64,000 bases of DNA from Burkholderia sp. Ax-1719 (GCF_011753055.1 NZ_VWWJ01000022.1:1-64000); one strand, 5' to 3'. Positions 44,163 through 53,836 are shown, numbered from the stretch's first letter. Program-made: numbers and translations. The notes: generated from the letters alone by a model not told the origin.

Positions 44163-44387
44163 GATGAGTTCCTTGAGGGTGCAGCAAAACGCTGCGAGTG
44201 AAGTTTGCACGCACGCTGGCGGCAGGGGAAAAGTAGAGTGTTCTCCGGCGCGGCCCACAAAGCCATGTACAGTTGCGCGGAATTCCTCTGAACAGTGCGA
44301 AGTGCGCTGTCCCGGCGCGCTGTGAAGCCGCATCGGGCGGCCTATAATCGCCGCTTTTCTGCTTCACATTATCAAGGGGAGTGCAGC

Positions 44388-44783
44388 ATGCCGCAATTCG
44401 CCGTCGATAACCCGTTTCTGGAAACCCTCGGCGTGAGCGTCGCGCAGTGGCACGAGGGCTATGCGGAGCTTCTAATGCCGATCGACGGCTCGAAGCTCAA
44501 TCGCCAGGGTGTGCTGCAAGGTGGCGCGATCGCTACCTTGCTCGACGCGGCTGCTGGCTATGCCGGTCTTTACGCGGATCCGGACGCACCCAAACGTCAC
44601 GGCTTTACGCTGTCTCTTACGACGAACTATCTCGACAAGGGATTGGGCCAGTTCGTGCGCGCCAAGGGCTTTCTGGAGCGCGGCGGTCGTTCGATCTTCT
44701 TTGCACGCGCCGAGGCATGGGTGGATGACCGTCTGCTGATCGCCAGCGCGCAGGGGACGTTCAAGTATTCGAAATCGGCTTGA
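44388..44783 (+). CDS. PaaI-family hotdog thioesterase
   Basis: 131 residues from MPQFAVDNPFLETLGVSVAQ with AAGGGGAG upstream. The hotdog motif GVLQGGAIATLLDAAAGYAG and a C-terminal ARAEAWVDDRLLIASAQGTF strand match the PaaI group. The Gly-Gly replaces the His-Gly-Gly found in the copy at 28030, so catalysis may differ. Substrate unknown. Confidence 0.82.
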   Translation: MPQFAVDNPFLETLGVSVAQWHEGYAELLMPIDGSKLNRQGVLQGGAIATLLDAAAGYAGLYADPDAPKRHGFTLSLTTNYLDKGLGQFVRAKGFLERGGRSIFFARAEAWVDDRLLIASAQGTFKYSKSA

Positions 44784-44821
44784 TATCGTTCGGATTCCAT
44801 AACGATTTTCTGTAAATGAAG

Positions 44822-44851
44822 AAGCCCGCAAACCATAAGGTTAGCGGGCCT
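44822..44851. terminator. Hairpin terminator between the thioesterase and the ABC operon
   Basis: AAGCCCGCAAACC and GGTTAGCGGGCCT pair around ATAA with one mismatch. On the reverse strand CTTCTTCATTT follows, so it best fits the end of the ABC operon. Confidence 0.65.
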
Positions 44852-44876
44852 CTGACAACCAACCGCCTGATTCTGC

Positions 44877-45671
44877 TTAACCCAGCAGCAAAGCGTCGTC
44901 GGCGAGCTTTTCGTGGCGTGTCTGCTCGAACATGCGCAGCAGGTCGGGCACATCCAGACCGCGCCGCTCATCGCCCGACACATCCAGCACCACCTGCCCC
45001 TGATGCAGCATCACCGTGCGCTGACCATAATCGAGCGCCTGACGCATGCTGTGCGTGACCATCATGGTCGTGAGCTTCGCTTCCTCGACGATGCGCGCCG
45101 TGAGTTCCAGCACGAACGCAGCGGTCTTCGGATCGAGCGCCGCCGTATGCTCGTCGAGCAATAGAATGCGCGACGGCTGCAGCGACGCCATCAACAGGCT
45201 CACCGCCTGACGCTGACCGCCCGAAAGCAGGCCGATTCGATCCGTCAAACGATTTTCGAGGCCGAGATTCAGCTGGCGCAGCTTGGCGCGAAACAGCTCG
45301 CGGTCCTGCTTTTTCAGCGCTGGGCCAAAGCCGCGCCGCTTGCCGCGCGCCATCGCCAGCGCCATGTTTTCTTCGATCGTCAGCGCTTCGCAGGTGCCCG
45401 CCATCGGATCCTGGAACACACGCGCGACCAGATGCGCGCGATCCCACGCCTGCTTTTTCGTGACGTCGTTGCCGTCGATGGTGATCTTGCCGTCGTCCAC
45501 CATCTGATCGCCGCTGATCGCATTGAGGAAGGTGGATTTGCCCGCGCCGTTCGAGCCGATCACGGCCACGAACTGGCCGGTGGGGATTTCCAGCGTGAGG
45601 CCGCGCAGCGCGCGCGTTTCTATCGGCGTGCCTGGGTTGAAAGTCAGTTTGAGGTCTTGTGCGCTGAGCAT
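44877..45671 (-). CDS. ABC importer ATP-binding protein (TrpZ-like)
   Basis: 264 residues. Walker A GSNGAGKSTFLNAISG, Q-loop VFQDPM, signature LLSGGQRQAVSLLMA (an unusual LSGGQRQ followed by AVSLL) and Walker B RILLLDEHTAAL with the H-loop VTHSM. It energises the permease encoded 3 bp upstream. Together with the binding protein at 46745 this forms an importer of the TrpX/PF04392 class. Confidence 0.9.
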   Translation of the reverse strand: MLSAQDLKLTFNPGTPIETRALRGLTLEIPTGQFVAVIGSNGAGKSTFLNAISGDQMVDDGKITIDGNDVTKKQAWDRAHLVARVFQDPMAGTCEALTIEENMALAMARGKRRGFGPALKKQDRELFRAKLRQLNLGLENRLTDRIGLLSGGQRQAVSLLMASLQPSRILLLDEHTAALDPKTAAFVLELTARIVEEAKLTTMMVTHSMRQALDYGQRTVMLHQGQVVLDVSGDERRGLDVPDLLRMFEQTRHEKLADDALLLG

Positions 45672-45674
45672 GAT

Positions 45675-46571
45675 TTAAGCCCTCCCGTTCTTGCGGCCAA
45701 ACAGCTTTTTGCGCGTCGCGGGCAGCACGAGCGCGACGGTCACGAGCACCGCGGTCACGAGGTTCAGATCCTGCGCCTTCAGGCCGATGAAATCGCTATT
45801 GAGCGCGAGCGCAATAAAGAAGCGATAGAGAATCGCGCCCAGCACGGCGGCGAGCGTCGTGAGCACCAGACGGCGCGCGGGCAGAATGCTCTCGCCGATG
45901 ATGACCGCAGCCAGCCCGATCACGATGGTGCCGATGCCCATCGAAATATCGGAGCCGCCCTGCGTCTGCGCGAACAGCGAGCCTGCGAGCGCAACCAACG
46001 CGTTGGACAGCGCCATGCCGGCCAGCGTCGCGCGGCCCGTGGCGATGCCCTGCGCGCGCGCCATGCGCGGGTTCGCGCCGGTCGCGCGCAATGCGAGACC
46101 GTATTGCGAGGAGAAGAACCAGTCCACGCCGAACTTCGCCGCAAGCACCACCACGAACAGCGCGAGCGGGCGCAGCACGTAGTCGGGCAGCCACGCGGGC
46201 TGGATCATGGTGAAGACGGTGGATTCGGTAATGAGCGGCACGTTGGGCGCGCCCATCACGCGCAGGTTGATCGAGTAGAGCGCGATCATCATCAGGATAC
46301 TGGCGAGCAGATCCATGATTTTCAGGCGCACGTTGAGCCAGCCGGTGACGAAACCGGCCGCCGCGCCGGCGATCATCGCGCAGAGCGTGGCGACGAACGG
46401 ATCCTGACCGTGCGCGATCAGCGTGGCCGCGACAGCGCCGCCCAGCGGAAAGCTGCCGTCGACGGTGAGGTCGGGGAAGTTGAGGATGCGAAACGAGATC
46501 AGCACCCCGAGGGCGACGAGGCTGAAGATCAGGCCGATCTCGAGCGCGCCCAATAGCGAATAGAGGGACAT
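45675..46571 (-). CDS. ABC importer permease (TrpY-like, BPD_transp_2 family)
   Basis: 298 residues from MSLYSLLGALEIGLIFSLVA, with AGGA upstream; the longer upstream frame is Arg-rich and non-coding in character. Eight or more membrane helices, with the motif DLTVDGSFPLGGAVAA and the coupling region ATGANPRMARAQGIATGRA as in LivH-type permeases. Encoded between the ATPase and the binding protein. Confidence 0.9.
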   Translation of the reverse strand: MSLYSLLGALEIGLIFSLVALGVLISFRILNFPDLTVDGSFPLGGAVAATLIAHGQDPFVATLCAMIAGAAAGFVTGWLNVRLKIMDLLASILMMIALYSINLRVMGAPNVPLITESTVFTMIQPAWLPDYVLRPLALFVVVLAAKFGVDWFFSSQYGLALRATGANPRMARAQGIATGRATLAGMALSNALVALAGSLFAQTQGGSDISMGIGTIVIGLAAVIIGESILPARRLVLTTLAAVLGAILYRFFIALALNSDFIGLKAQDLNLVTAVLVTVALVLPATRKKLFGRKNGRA

Positions 46572-46744
46572 GGGAAATCCTGTTGCGGTTTCCGGCGGGC
46601 GGATTGCGGTGACGCAGCCGGATGGGTCGCCGCGCGCGCCGCGCCGCCCGGGTGAGGCGGCGTGGCGCACGCGTGCGCGAGGCCCGATGAAGGCCGGTGT
46701 CTTGCTATGCGAATACGCGTATGCGCGTGCTTGCGCGCGTCGCC

Positions 46745-47734
46745 TTACTTGACGACCGTGGTCGCGTCCTTGAGCAGATCGGCGGACAGCGTCACGCCCT
46801 GCTTTTGCGCCGCAGCCGGATTCACGAACAGTTGCAGCTTGCTGCTGGTTTCCGATGCGATCGCGCCGGGCTTTTCGCCCTTCAGGATGCGCACGACCAC
46901 TTTGCCGGTTTGATGGCCCAGATCGCTATAGTCGATACCGAGCGCTGCAATGGCGCCGCGCTTCACGCTGTCCGTATCGGATGCGACGAGCGGAATCTTC
47001 GCGTCGTCGGCCACTTTCACGAGTGCTTCGTAGGCCGAAACGACGTTGTTATCCGTGTTCGTATAAATCACGTCGACCTTGCCGATCAGGCTCTTTGCCG
47101 CCGAGCCGATGTCCACCGTGCGCGGTGCAGCCGCTTCCTTGAGCGTCATGCCCTGCTGCGCGAGCAGTTCCTTGAGTGCCTTCACGACCACGACCGAATT
47201 CGCTTCGCCGGGGTTGTAGACCATGCCGACGGTCTTCGCATTCGGCACCACGCGCTTGATCAGCGCGACCTGCTTGTCGAGCGGCAGCTTGTCCGACACG
47301 CCGGTAACGTTGGTGCCGCTGGGCGTCCACGTTTTCACGAGCTGCGCGGCGACCGGATCGGTCACGCCCGAATACACCACGGGCACCGACTTCGTTGCGG
47401 CAACGACGGCCTGCGCCGAAGGCGTGGCGATGGCGACGATCGCGCTGGGGTTGTCGCCGACGAACTTGCGGGCGATCTGCGCGGCGGTGCCGGTGTTGCC
47501 CTGGGCGCTCTGATATTCCCACTTGAGATTCTTGCCTGCGTCGTAGCCGGCGGCCTTCAGTTCGTCGCGCACGCCGTCGCGGATGGCGTCGAGCGCGGGG
47601 TGTTCGACGATCGACAGGACTTCGACGGTGGCGGTCTCGGCGGCGCGTGCTGCGCCCGAGGTCAGGGCGAGCGCGGCGGCGCTGGCGATCAGGGTAAGGG
47701 TGGCGGCCTTGGCGGCGAGCTTGAAGGTTTTCAT
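46745..47734 (-). CDS. ABC importer substrate-binding protein (TrpX-like, PF04392)
   Basis: 329 residues. A Sec signal peptide ends near GAARAAE (about residue 32). The mature protein opens with VEVLSIVEHPALDAIRDGVR and includes IVAIATPSAQAVVAATK, VGMVYNPGEANSVVVV and DVIYTNTDNNVVSAYEAL, all characteristic of the PF04392 family, of which the studied members take up tryptophan or tyrosine. The binding protein is first in the operon, separated from the permease by 173 bp. GGGGGAG precedes the ATG. The ligand here is not proven. Confidence 0.88.
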   Translation of the reverse strand: MKTFKLAAKAATLTLIASAAALALTSGAARAAETATVEVLSIVEHPALDAIRDGVRDELKAAGYDAGKNLKWEYQSAQGNTGTAAQIARKFVGDNPSAIVAIATPSAQAVVAATKSVPVVYSGVTDPVAAQLVKTWTPSGTNVTGVSDKLPLDKQVALIKRVVPNAKTVGMVYNPGEANSVVVVKALKELLAQQGMTLKEAAAPRTVDIGSAAKSLIGKVDVIYTNTDNNVVSAYEALVKVADDAKIPLVASDTDSVKRGAIAALGIDYSDLGHQTGKVVVRILKGEKPGAIASETSSKLQLFVNPAAAQKQGVTLSADLLKDATTVVK

Positions 47735-48784
47735 TCTGTTTGATCTCCCCCGAATGTTCGGTTCTGGACGGGTGTGGTCCGCTTGCGCGGCAACGCCGCC
47801 GAAGGATGCATCCCGTTTCGCGCACGGCGCGCACGTCTTGACCTTGCGTGCCCCTTACGCCATGCGCCGCGATGGTGCACAAGAGCGGCGGCGAGGCAGC
47901 GAGCATACCACCGACTTTTAGCGATCTGGAACGCGCACCGGGACAGTGCAGCGAGGATGCGACGGCTTGTCACCCACGATCAAAAAAATGTCGATGGGAT
48001 TTTTAGGGAAACTCCGCGGTGCGCCGAAAATTTTCCCGGTTTCCGATCGGAAATAATGTTTCTTCTGGATGTCGATGGATTATCGGTGGAGAAGGCTGAT
48101 TCTACGATTTTGCGATGAAAGCAAAACGTAAATTGTCTATTGAAATCAACAAGTTGGCGTAATTTGCATTTAGGGTTTGTACTATAGGTGAGCGTGGCTG
48201 TCAGAGGAGAAATTTCCAATCCTGATTATATGTTGTCGATCGGATAAAAATATTCGATCAGGCTTCCGGACGATTTTCCAATAAGAACGTCCAGCGTCAT
48301 TTATTTCGGATCGGAAATCGATTCTCCGCGAGCCGCACCAGCCTTGAATCGCGCGGGATCGACGTTTGCGACAGCCATCGCCCACACCGATTTCCCAAAT
48401 GTTTTCAAGCTCTTTGGCCTGATTTTCCTCAATTGACGGCGATCAATACTGCGCGAGGTATCGGAAAAAACCCTTGGTTGCGAGTGGGGGATTTTATTGA
48501 TAGCATCCGCCGGTCGCTGATTGAGTCCGGACCACCCTCCGGACGAAATGCAGTGAACGGGGCAGGCGGATCGCTTGCGCAACAGGGAACACGTAACAAC
48601 GTGCTTCTCTCCGAACTCAACCGCAACAAAGCGGGTGATATACGCCGGGCCCCGTCACGTCTTTTGTGTTCTCAGCTTTTCTGGCCCGTCGTTGTCGTCC
48701 CCCCTGGCTTGTCCTCGGGGTGCTGTTCGTTTGCGCAGGTCATCCGTCTGACCGGTTGACCCGAAAACAATCGAGGAGCTCCTG
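47735..48784. other. 1,050-bp divergent intergenic region, AT-rich core
   Basis: Lies between the trpX-like gene and livJ. From about 47975 to 48330 GC falls sharply, and no protein-like frame is found. It holds the 12-bp palindrome TTCCGATCGGAA at 48041 and a related TTTCGGATCGGAAATCG at 48304, GTCCGGA/TCCGGAC arms near 48527-48546 and CACGT-AACAA-ACGTG-like arms near 48589. It probably contains the promoters of both operons and a long livJ leader. Confidence 0.55.
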
Positions 48785-49912
48785 ATGACGTCGTTGTCCT
48801 GCCTTACCCGCCTTACCTCTGTCTCCGTGGCAGCCGCGCTGCTCGCTTTTGGTGCAGCCGCTCACGCCGAGACCGTCAAGATCGCTATCGCCGGTCCGTT
48901 CAGCGGCCCGGTCGCCCAGTACGGCGACATGGTCAAGGCTGGCGCCCTGACCGCAATCGACCAGATCAACGCCGCCGGCGGTGTTAACGGCAACAAGCTC
49001 GAAGCCGTCCTGATGGACGATTCGTGCGAGCCGAAGCAGGCCGTCGCCGTCGCCAACAAGATCGTCTCGCAGCACATCCAGTACGTGGTTGGCCACGTCT
49101 GCTCGGGCTCGACGATCCCCGCATCCGACATCTACGAAAACGAAGGCGTCGTGATGGTCACGCCCTCGGCGACCGCACCGCAGCTGACCGAAGGCAAGAA
49201 GCGCCAGTTCATCTTCCGCACCATCGGCCGCGACGACCAGCAAGGCCCGGCAGCTGCCGCCTACATCATCAACAAGGTCAAGCCGAAGAAGGTTGCGATC
49301 CTGCACGACAAGCAGTCGTACGGCCAGGGCATCGCGACGTCGGTGAAGTCGGCGCTCGATAAGGCGCACATCCCGGTTGTGGTGTTCGAAGGCATCAACG
49401 CGGGCGATTCGGACTACTCGGCAATCGTCACCAAGCTCAAGTCGCAAGGCGTGGACTTCGTGTACTTCGGCGGCTACCACCCGGAAATGGGTCTGCTGAT
49501 GCGCCAGTCGCGTGAGCAAGGCGTCAAGGCCGTGTTCATGGGACCGGAAGGCGTGGGCAACAAGGACGTGACGGCCATCGCCGGTCCGGCTTCGGAAGGC
49601 ATGCTCGTGACGCTGCCGGCCGACTTCGCAGCCGATCCGGCCAACGCGAAGCTGGTGAAGGCATTCGCGGACGCCAAGCGCGACCCGAACGGCCCGTTCC
49701 AGATGCCGTCGTACGCGGCAGTGGAAGTGATCGCCGACGGCATCGCTGGCGCGAAGAGCACCGACCCGACCAAGGTTGCCGCTTACCTGCACAAGAACTC
49801 GTTCAACACGCCGATCGGCAACGTCCAGTACGACGCTCAGGGCGACCTGAAGTCGTTCCGCTTCGTTGTGTACACGTGGCACAAGGACGCCACCAAGACC
49901 GCCGCGAACTGA
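48785..49912 (+). CDS. livJ: Branched-chain amino acid ABC transporter, periplasmic binding protein
   Basis: 375 residues. A signal peptide ends at AAHAE (about residue 28). The mature protein starts VKIAIAGPFSGPVAQYGDMV and includes VVGHVCSGSTIPASDIYE and DFVYFGGYHPEMGLLM, diagnostic of LivJ/LivK. It binds Leu/Ile/Val in the periplasm for LivHMGF. Codon use is strongly biased towards C/G-ending codons, suggesting high expression. GAGGAG precedes the ATG. A terminator lies between it and livH. Confidence 0.93.
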   Translation: MTSLSCLTRLTSVSVAAALLAFGAAAHAETVKIAIAGPFSGPVAQYGDMVKAGALTAIDQINAAGGVNGNKLEAVLMDDSCEPKQAVAVANKIVSQHIQYVVGHVCSGSTIPASDIYENEGVVMVTPSATAPQLTEGKKRQFIFRTIGRDDQQGPAAAAYIINKVKPKKVAILHDKQSYGQGIATSVKSALDKAHIPVVVFEGINAGDSDYSAIVTKLKSQGVDFVYFGGYHPEMGLLMRQSREQGVKAVFMGPEGVGNKDVTAIAGPASEGMLVTLPADFAADPANAKLVKAFADAKRDPNGPFQMPSYAAVEVIADGIAGAKSTDPTKVAAYLHKNSFNTPIGNVQYDAQGDLKSFRFVVYTWHKDATKTAAN

Positions 49913-49940
49913 TCCCGGCGCTGCACGCTGCTAGCGGCAT

Positions 49941-49973
49941 ACGCCCCGCCTTCTGTTGTGGCGGGGCGTTTTC
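49941..49973 (+). terminator. Terminator between livJ and livH
   Basis: ACGCCCCGCC and GGCGGGGCGT form a 10-bp stem with a 9-nt loop followed by TTTTC. It should let livJ be expressed well above livHMGF, with read-through supplying the latter. Confidence 0.88.
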
Positions 49974-50070
49974 ATAGCTGCTTCATTGTGGTTGTGCGCG
50001 CAACCATAAAAACGGATTGGTACGGTTCTAAAGGGTCTCTTACCGGCTTCATCGCCGCGGGGCTTAAAGC

Positions 50071-50997
50071 ATGAATGATTTTCTTCCTCAGTTTACCCAG
50101 CAGCTCGTCAACGGGCTCACGCTGGGTGCGATCTATGCGCTGATCGCCATCGGCTACACGATGGTCTACGGCATCATCGGCATGATCAATTTTGCTCACG
50201 GCGAGATCTATATGATCGGCGCCTATGTGGGCCTCGTCACGCTCACGGCTATCGGCACCACGGCGGGTTATCCGCTGCCGCTCGTGCTGGGCGCGGCGCT
50301 CATCGTCTCGGTGGTGGTCACCGGGCTGTATGGTTTTGCGGTCGAACGCGTCGCGTATCGGCCGTTGCGCGGCGGGCCGCGTCTCGTGCCGCTGATCTCG
50401 GCGATCGGCATGTCCATCTTTCTGCAGAACTACGTGCAGATCGGTCAGGGCGCACGCGATGTGTCCGTGCCGATGCTGATTTCCGGCGCGCTCGACTTCA
50501 ATATGGGCGGCAACTTCGAAGTGACGATTCCGTACGCACGCATGTTGATCGTGGGCACCACGGTCGTGCTGATGGTCGCGCTCACGCTCTTCATTTCGCG
50601 TTCGCGTATGGGCCGCGCCTGCCGCGCCTGCGCCGAAGACATGAAGATGGCCAACCTGCTCGGCATCGACACGAATCGCGTGATCTCCTTCACGTTCATT
50701 CTGGGTGCGATGCTGGCGGCGGTGGGCGGCGTGCTGATCGGTCTGACGATCGGCAAGCTCAATCCGTATATCGGCTTTATCGCTGGTATCAAGGCGTTCA
50801 CGGCGGCGGTGCTGGGCGGCATCGGCAGCATTCCGGGCGCGATGCTCGGCGGTGTGCTGCTCGGTCTGGCCGAAACCTTCGCGTCGGCGTACATGCCGTC
50901 CGAGTACAAGGACGTCGTGGCGTTCGGTCTGCTCGTGCTCGTGCTGCTGTTCCGTCCCACCGGCCTGCTCGGCAAGCCGGACGTCGAAAAGGTGTGA
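50071..50997 (+). CDS. livH: Branched-chain amino acid ABC permease
   Basis: 308 residues, about eight membrane helices. QLVNGLTLGAIYALIAIGYT and MVYGIIGMINFAHGEIYMIG are the LivH signature; the coupling segment CRACAEDMKMANLLGIDTNR faces the ATPases. First gene of the livHMGF operon. Confidence 0.94.
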   Translation: MNDFLPQFTQQLVNGLTLGAIYALIAIGYTMVYGIIGMINFAHGEIYMIGAYVGLVTLTAIGTTAGYPLPLVLGAALIVSVVVTGLYGFAVERVAYRPLRGGPRLVPLISAIGMSIFLQNYVQIGQGARDVSVPMLISGALDFNMGGNFEVTIPYARMLIVGTTVVLMVALTLFISRSRMGRACRACAEDMKMANLLGIDTNRVISFTFILGAMLAAVGGVLIGLTIGKLNPYIGFIAGIKAFTAAVLGGIGSIPGAMLGGVLLGLAETFASAYMPSEYKDVVAFGLLVLVLLFRPTGLLGKPDVEKV

Positions 50998-51004
50998 GGT
51001 CGAT

Positions 51005-52279
51005 ATGAGCCAAACTGTTTCGGTTCGCGCGGCCAGCCATAGCGGCCCATCTTCGTCGCAGACGTTGAAGGGCGCGTTCGTGGCCGCCTTCGCGACCATC
51101 ATTCTCACTGCGCCCATCCTTGGCTTGCAGCTTACGCTCGACGGCTATCAGGTGGTGTTGCAGCAGCACTGGCATCCGGTGTGGATTGCCGCCGCGGTGG
51201 TGTTCGTGTTCCAGCTCGTCAAGCCGATGTTTGTGCGCGCAACGAGTACGGTGAAATTGCCGAAGGCGCCGGCGCTTGGCGCGCGTCAGCAACGCATCGC
51301 GATCTGGGTGCTGCTTGCCTTCGGTCTGGTGTTCCCGTTCATCAGCTCGCGAGGCACCATCGACGTCGCCACGCTCGCGCTCATCTACGTGATTCTGGGC
51401 CTCGGCCTGAATATCGTGGTGGGCTTCGCGGGTCTGCTCGACCTGGGTTACGTGGGCTTTTACGCGGTGGGCGGCTATACGTATGCGCTGCTAAACCAGT
51501 ACTTTGGCTTCACGTTCTGGGAATGTCTGCCGCTCGCGGCGCTGGCGTCGGCGACGTTCGGCTTCGTGCTGGGCTTTCCGGTGCTGCGTCTGCGCGGCGA
51601 CTATCTCGCGATCGTCACGCTCGGCTTCGGCGAAATCATCCGTCTGCTGCTCAACAATCTCACGAGCATCACGGGCGGCCCGGACGGCATTTCCGGTATT
51701 CCCAAGCCCACCGTGTTCGGCTTCGAACTCGCGCGTCATGCCAGTGTGGAAGGCGCAAAAACCTTCAACGAGCTGATCGGCATCGAATACAGCGGCGAAC
51801 ACATGATCATCTTCCTGTACCTGCTCGCGCTGGTGCTGGTTGCGTTCACGCTGTTCGTCACGAGCCGCCTGCTGCGCATGCCGATGGGCCGCGCCTGGGA
51901 AGCGCTGCGCGAAGACGAAATCGCCTGCCGTTCGCTGGGCCTGAACCCCACGCGCATCAAGCTCTCGGCGTTCACGCTGGGCGCCTCGTTCGCGGGTCTC
52001 GCCGGTGCGTTCTTCGCCGCGCGCCAGGGTCTGGTCACGCCCGAGTCGTTCACCTTCATCGAATCGGCGCTGATTCTCGCCGTGGTGGTGCTGGGCGGCA
52101 TGGGCTCGCAACTGGGCGTGGTGCTCGCCGCGATCCTGCTGACCGCGCTGCCGGAAGTCGCGCGCGGCTTTGCCGAATACCGCATGCTGATTTTCGGTCT
52201 GGTGATGGTGCTGATGATGATGTGGCGTCCGCAGGGTCTGTTGCCCGCTAGCCGTCCGCATGTGGAGTTGCCGCAATGA
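51005..52279 (+). CDS. livM: Branched-chain amino acid ABC permease
   Basis: 424 residues from MSQTVSVRAASHSGPSSSQT. The N-terminal 100 residues hold two extra helices before the LivM core (YVILGLGLNIVVGFAGLLDL then GYVGFYAVGGYTYA), as in E. coli LivM. The coupling segment is WEALREDEIACRSLGLNPTR. It starts 7 bp after livH and overlaps livG by 4 bp. Confidence 0.93.
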   Translation: MSQTVSVRAASHSGPSSSQTLKGAFVAAFATIILTAPILGLQLTLDGYQVVLQQHWHPVWIAAAVVFVFQLVKPMFVRATSTVKLPKAPALGARQQRIAIWVLLAFGLVFPFISSRGTIDVATLALIYVILGLGLNIVVGFAGLLDLGYVGFYAVGGYTYALLNQYFGFTFWECLPLAALASATFGFVLGFPVLRLRGDYLAIVTLGFGEIIRLLLNNLTSITGGPDGISGIPKPTVFGFELARHASVEGAKTFNELIGIEYSGEHMIIFLYLLALVLVAFTLFVTSRLLRMPMGRAWEALREDEIACRSLGLNPTRIKLSAFTLGASFAGLAGAFFAARQGLVTPESFTFIESALILAVVVLGGMGSQLGVVLAAILLTALPEVARGFAEYRMLIFGLVMVLMMMWRPQGLLPASRPHVELPQ

Positions 52280-53046
52280 GTGCACAAGCGTTGTTGAAAG
52301 TGGCGGGTTTGCAGATGCGCTTCGGCGGTCTGCTGGCCGTGGACGGCATCGAGTTCGACGTGCGCCCGAATGAAGTCTTCGCCATCATCGGGCCGAACGG
52401 CGCGGGCAAGACCACGGTGTTCAACTGCGTGGGCGGCTTCTATAAGCCGACGGCGGGCGACATCGTGCTCGACGGCCACGCGATCAACGGACAGCCGAGC
52501 CACCAGGTCGCGCGTCGCGGCCTCGTGCGCACGTTCCAGAATATCCGTCTGTTCAAGCAACTGACGGTGCTCGAAAACCTCATGGTTGCGCAGCATCTGA
52601 AGGTGAACCGCAACATGCTGAGCGGCCTGTTCGCGACGCCCTCGTATCGCCGCGCCGAACGCGCCGCGCTCGAACGCGCCGCCTACTGGCTCGAACGCCT
52701 GGGCCTGAGGGACGTAGCGAATCGCGAAGCGGGCACGCTGTCATACGGCCATCAGCGCCGACTCGAAATCGCGCGCTGCATGATCACGGACCCGCGTCTG
52801 TTGATGCTCGACGAACCGGCAGCCGGTCTGAATCCGCAGGAAAAGATCGAGTTGCAGCACATGATCGATGGACTGCGCAACGAGTTCGGAATCTCCGTAC
52901 TCCTGATCGAACACGATATGAGTCTGGTGATGGGCGTATCGGACCGCATCCTCGTGATGGAACACGGCAAGCCGATCATGATTGGCAAGCCTGAAGAAGT
53001 GCGCAACGACCCGCGCGTGATCAAAGCCTACCTGGGAGAGGACTGA
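52276..53046 (+). CDS. livG: Branched-chain amino acid ABC transporter ATPase
   Basis: 256 residues. Walker A GPNGAGKTTVFNC, signature LSYGHQRRLEIARCM, Walker B LLMLDEPAAGLNPQEK and H-loop LIEHDMSLVMG; the LSYGHQR form is typical of LivG. It starts inside the livM stop (ATGA overlap). Confidence 0.95.
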   Translation: MSAQALLKVAGLQMRFGGLLAVDGIEFDVRPNEVFAIIGPNGAGKTTVFNCVGGFYKPTAGDIVLDGHAINGQPSHQVARRGLVRTFQNIRLFKQLTVLENLMVAQHLKVNRNMLSGLFATPSYRRAERAALERAAYWLERLGLRDVANREAGTLSYGHQRRLEIARCMITDPRLLMLDEPAAGLNPQEKIELQHMIDGLRNEFGISVLLIEHDMSLVMGVSDRILVMEHGKPIMIGKPEEVRNDPRVIKAYLGED

Positions 53047-53747
53047 TGCTGAAGCTGGACAAGGTCCATACCCATTACGGTGCGGTGGAAGCGCTGGCGG
53101 GCGTGTCGATCGAAGTGAACAAGGGTGAGATCGTCACCCTGATCGGCAGCAACGGCGCCGGCAAGACCACGCTGATGATGACCGTGTGCGGCACGCCGCG
53201 CGCATCGTCGGGACACGTGACGTTCGAAGGTCAGGACATCACGCGCATGCCCACGCATGAAATCATGCGCCTCGGCATGGCGATCTCGCCGGAAGGCCGC
53301 CGCGTGTTCCCGAGCCTCACCGTGCTCGAAAACCTGCAGATGGGCGGCTTCTTCGCCTCGCAGCAGGACATCGACGCGGGTATCGAGCACGTCTTCAAGC
53401 TGTTTCCGCGCCTGAACCAGCGTGCGAAGCAGCGGGCGGGCACGATGTCGGGCGGCGAACAGCAGATGCTGGCGATCGGCCGTGCGCTGATGAGCAAGCC
53501 GCGTCTGCTGCTGCTCGACGAACCGACGCTCGGCCTTGCGCCGCTCGTGATCGCGCAGATTTTCGACATCATCCGCACGATCCGCGAAGAGGGCGTAACG
53601 GTGTTCCTCGTTGAGCAGAACGCGAACAAGGCGCTGCATGTGGCCGATCGCGGCTACGTGCTGGAAACCGGTCGCGTGGTGCTGGCCGATAGCGCCGACA
53701 ACCTGCTCGCCAACGACGATATCAAGCGCGCCTATCTGGGCGGTTAA
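53046..53747 (+). CDS. livF: Branched-chain amino acid ABC transporter ATPase
   Basis: 233 residues. Walker A GSNGAGKTTLMMT, signature MSGGEQQMLAIGRALM, Walker B LLLLDEPTLGLAPL and H-loop VEQNANKAL, as in LivF. The start shares a base with the livG stop (TGATG). Last gene of the operon; a strong hairpin follows. Confidence 0.95.
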   Translation: MLKLDKVHTHYGAVEALAGVSIEVNKGEIVTLIGSNGAGKTTLMMTVCGTPRASSGHVTFEGQDITRMPTHEIMRLGMAISPEGRRVFPSLTVLENLQMGGFFASQQDIDAGIEHVFKLFPRLNQRAKQRAGTMSGGEQQMLAIGRALMSKPRLLLLDEPTLGLAPLVIAQIFDIIRTIREEGVTVFLVEQNANKALHVADRGYVLETGRVVLADSADNLLANDDIKRAYLGG

Positions 53748-53784
53748 TACCGCCCGCGGTTGAGGGTGTTGAGAGACGTTCGAC

Positions 53785-53836
53785 GGCCCGCGCATTGCTC
53801 CCTTGAAAAAAGGGCGATTGCGCGGGCCGCTTCTAT
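53785..53836. terminator. Large hairpin terminator between livF and the LuxR gene
   Basis: GGCCCGCGCA (53785-53794) and TGCGCGGGCC (53819-53828) form a perfect 10-bp outer stem around an inner CCCTT/AAGGG stem. It lies between the convergent genes and can serve both. Confidence 0.75.

Noticed and set aside
42996..44201. 401-residue forward frame opposite the class V aminotransferase
   Set aside because: Antisense shadow caused by GC-rich codon structure.
48433..48759. 108-residue forward frame before livJ
   Set aside because: Composition and position fit an untranslated livJ leader; no ribosome site or family resemblance.
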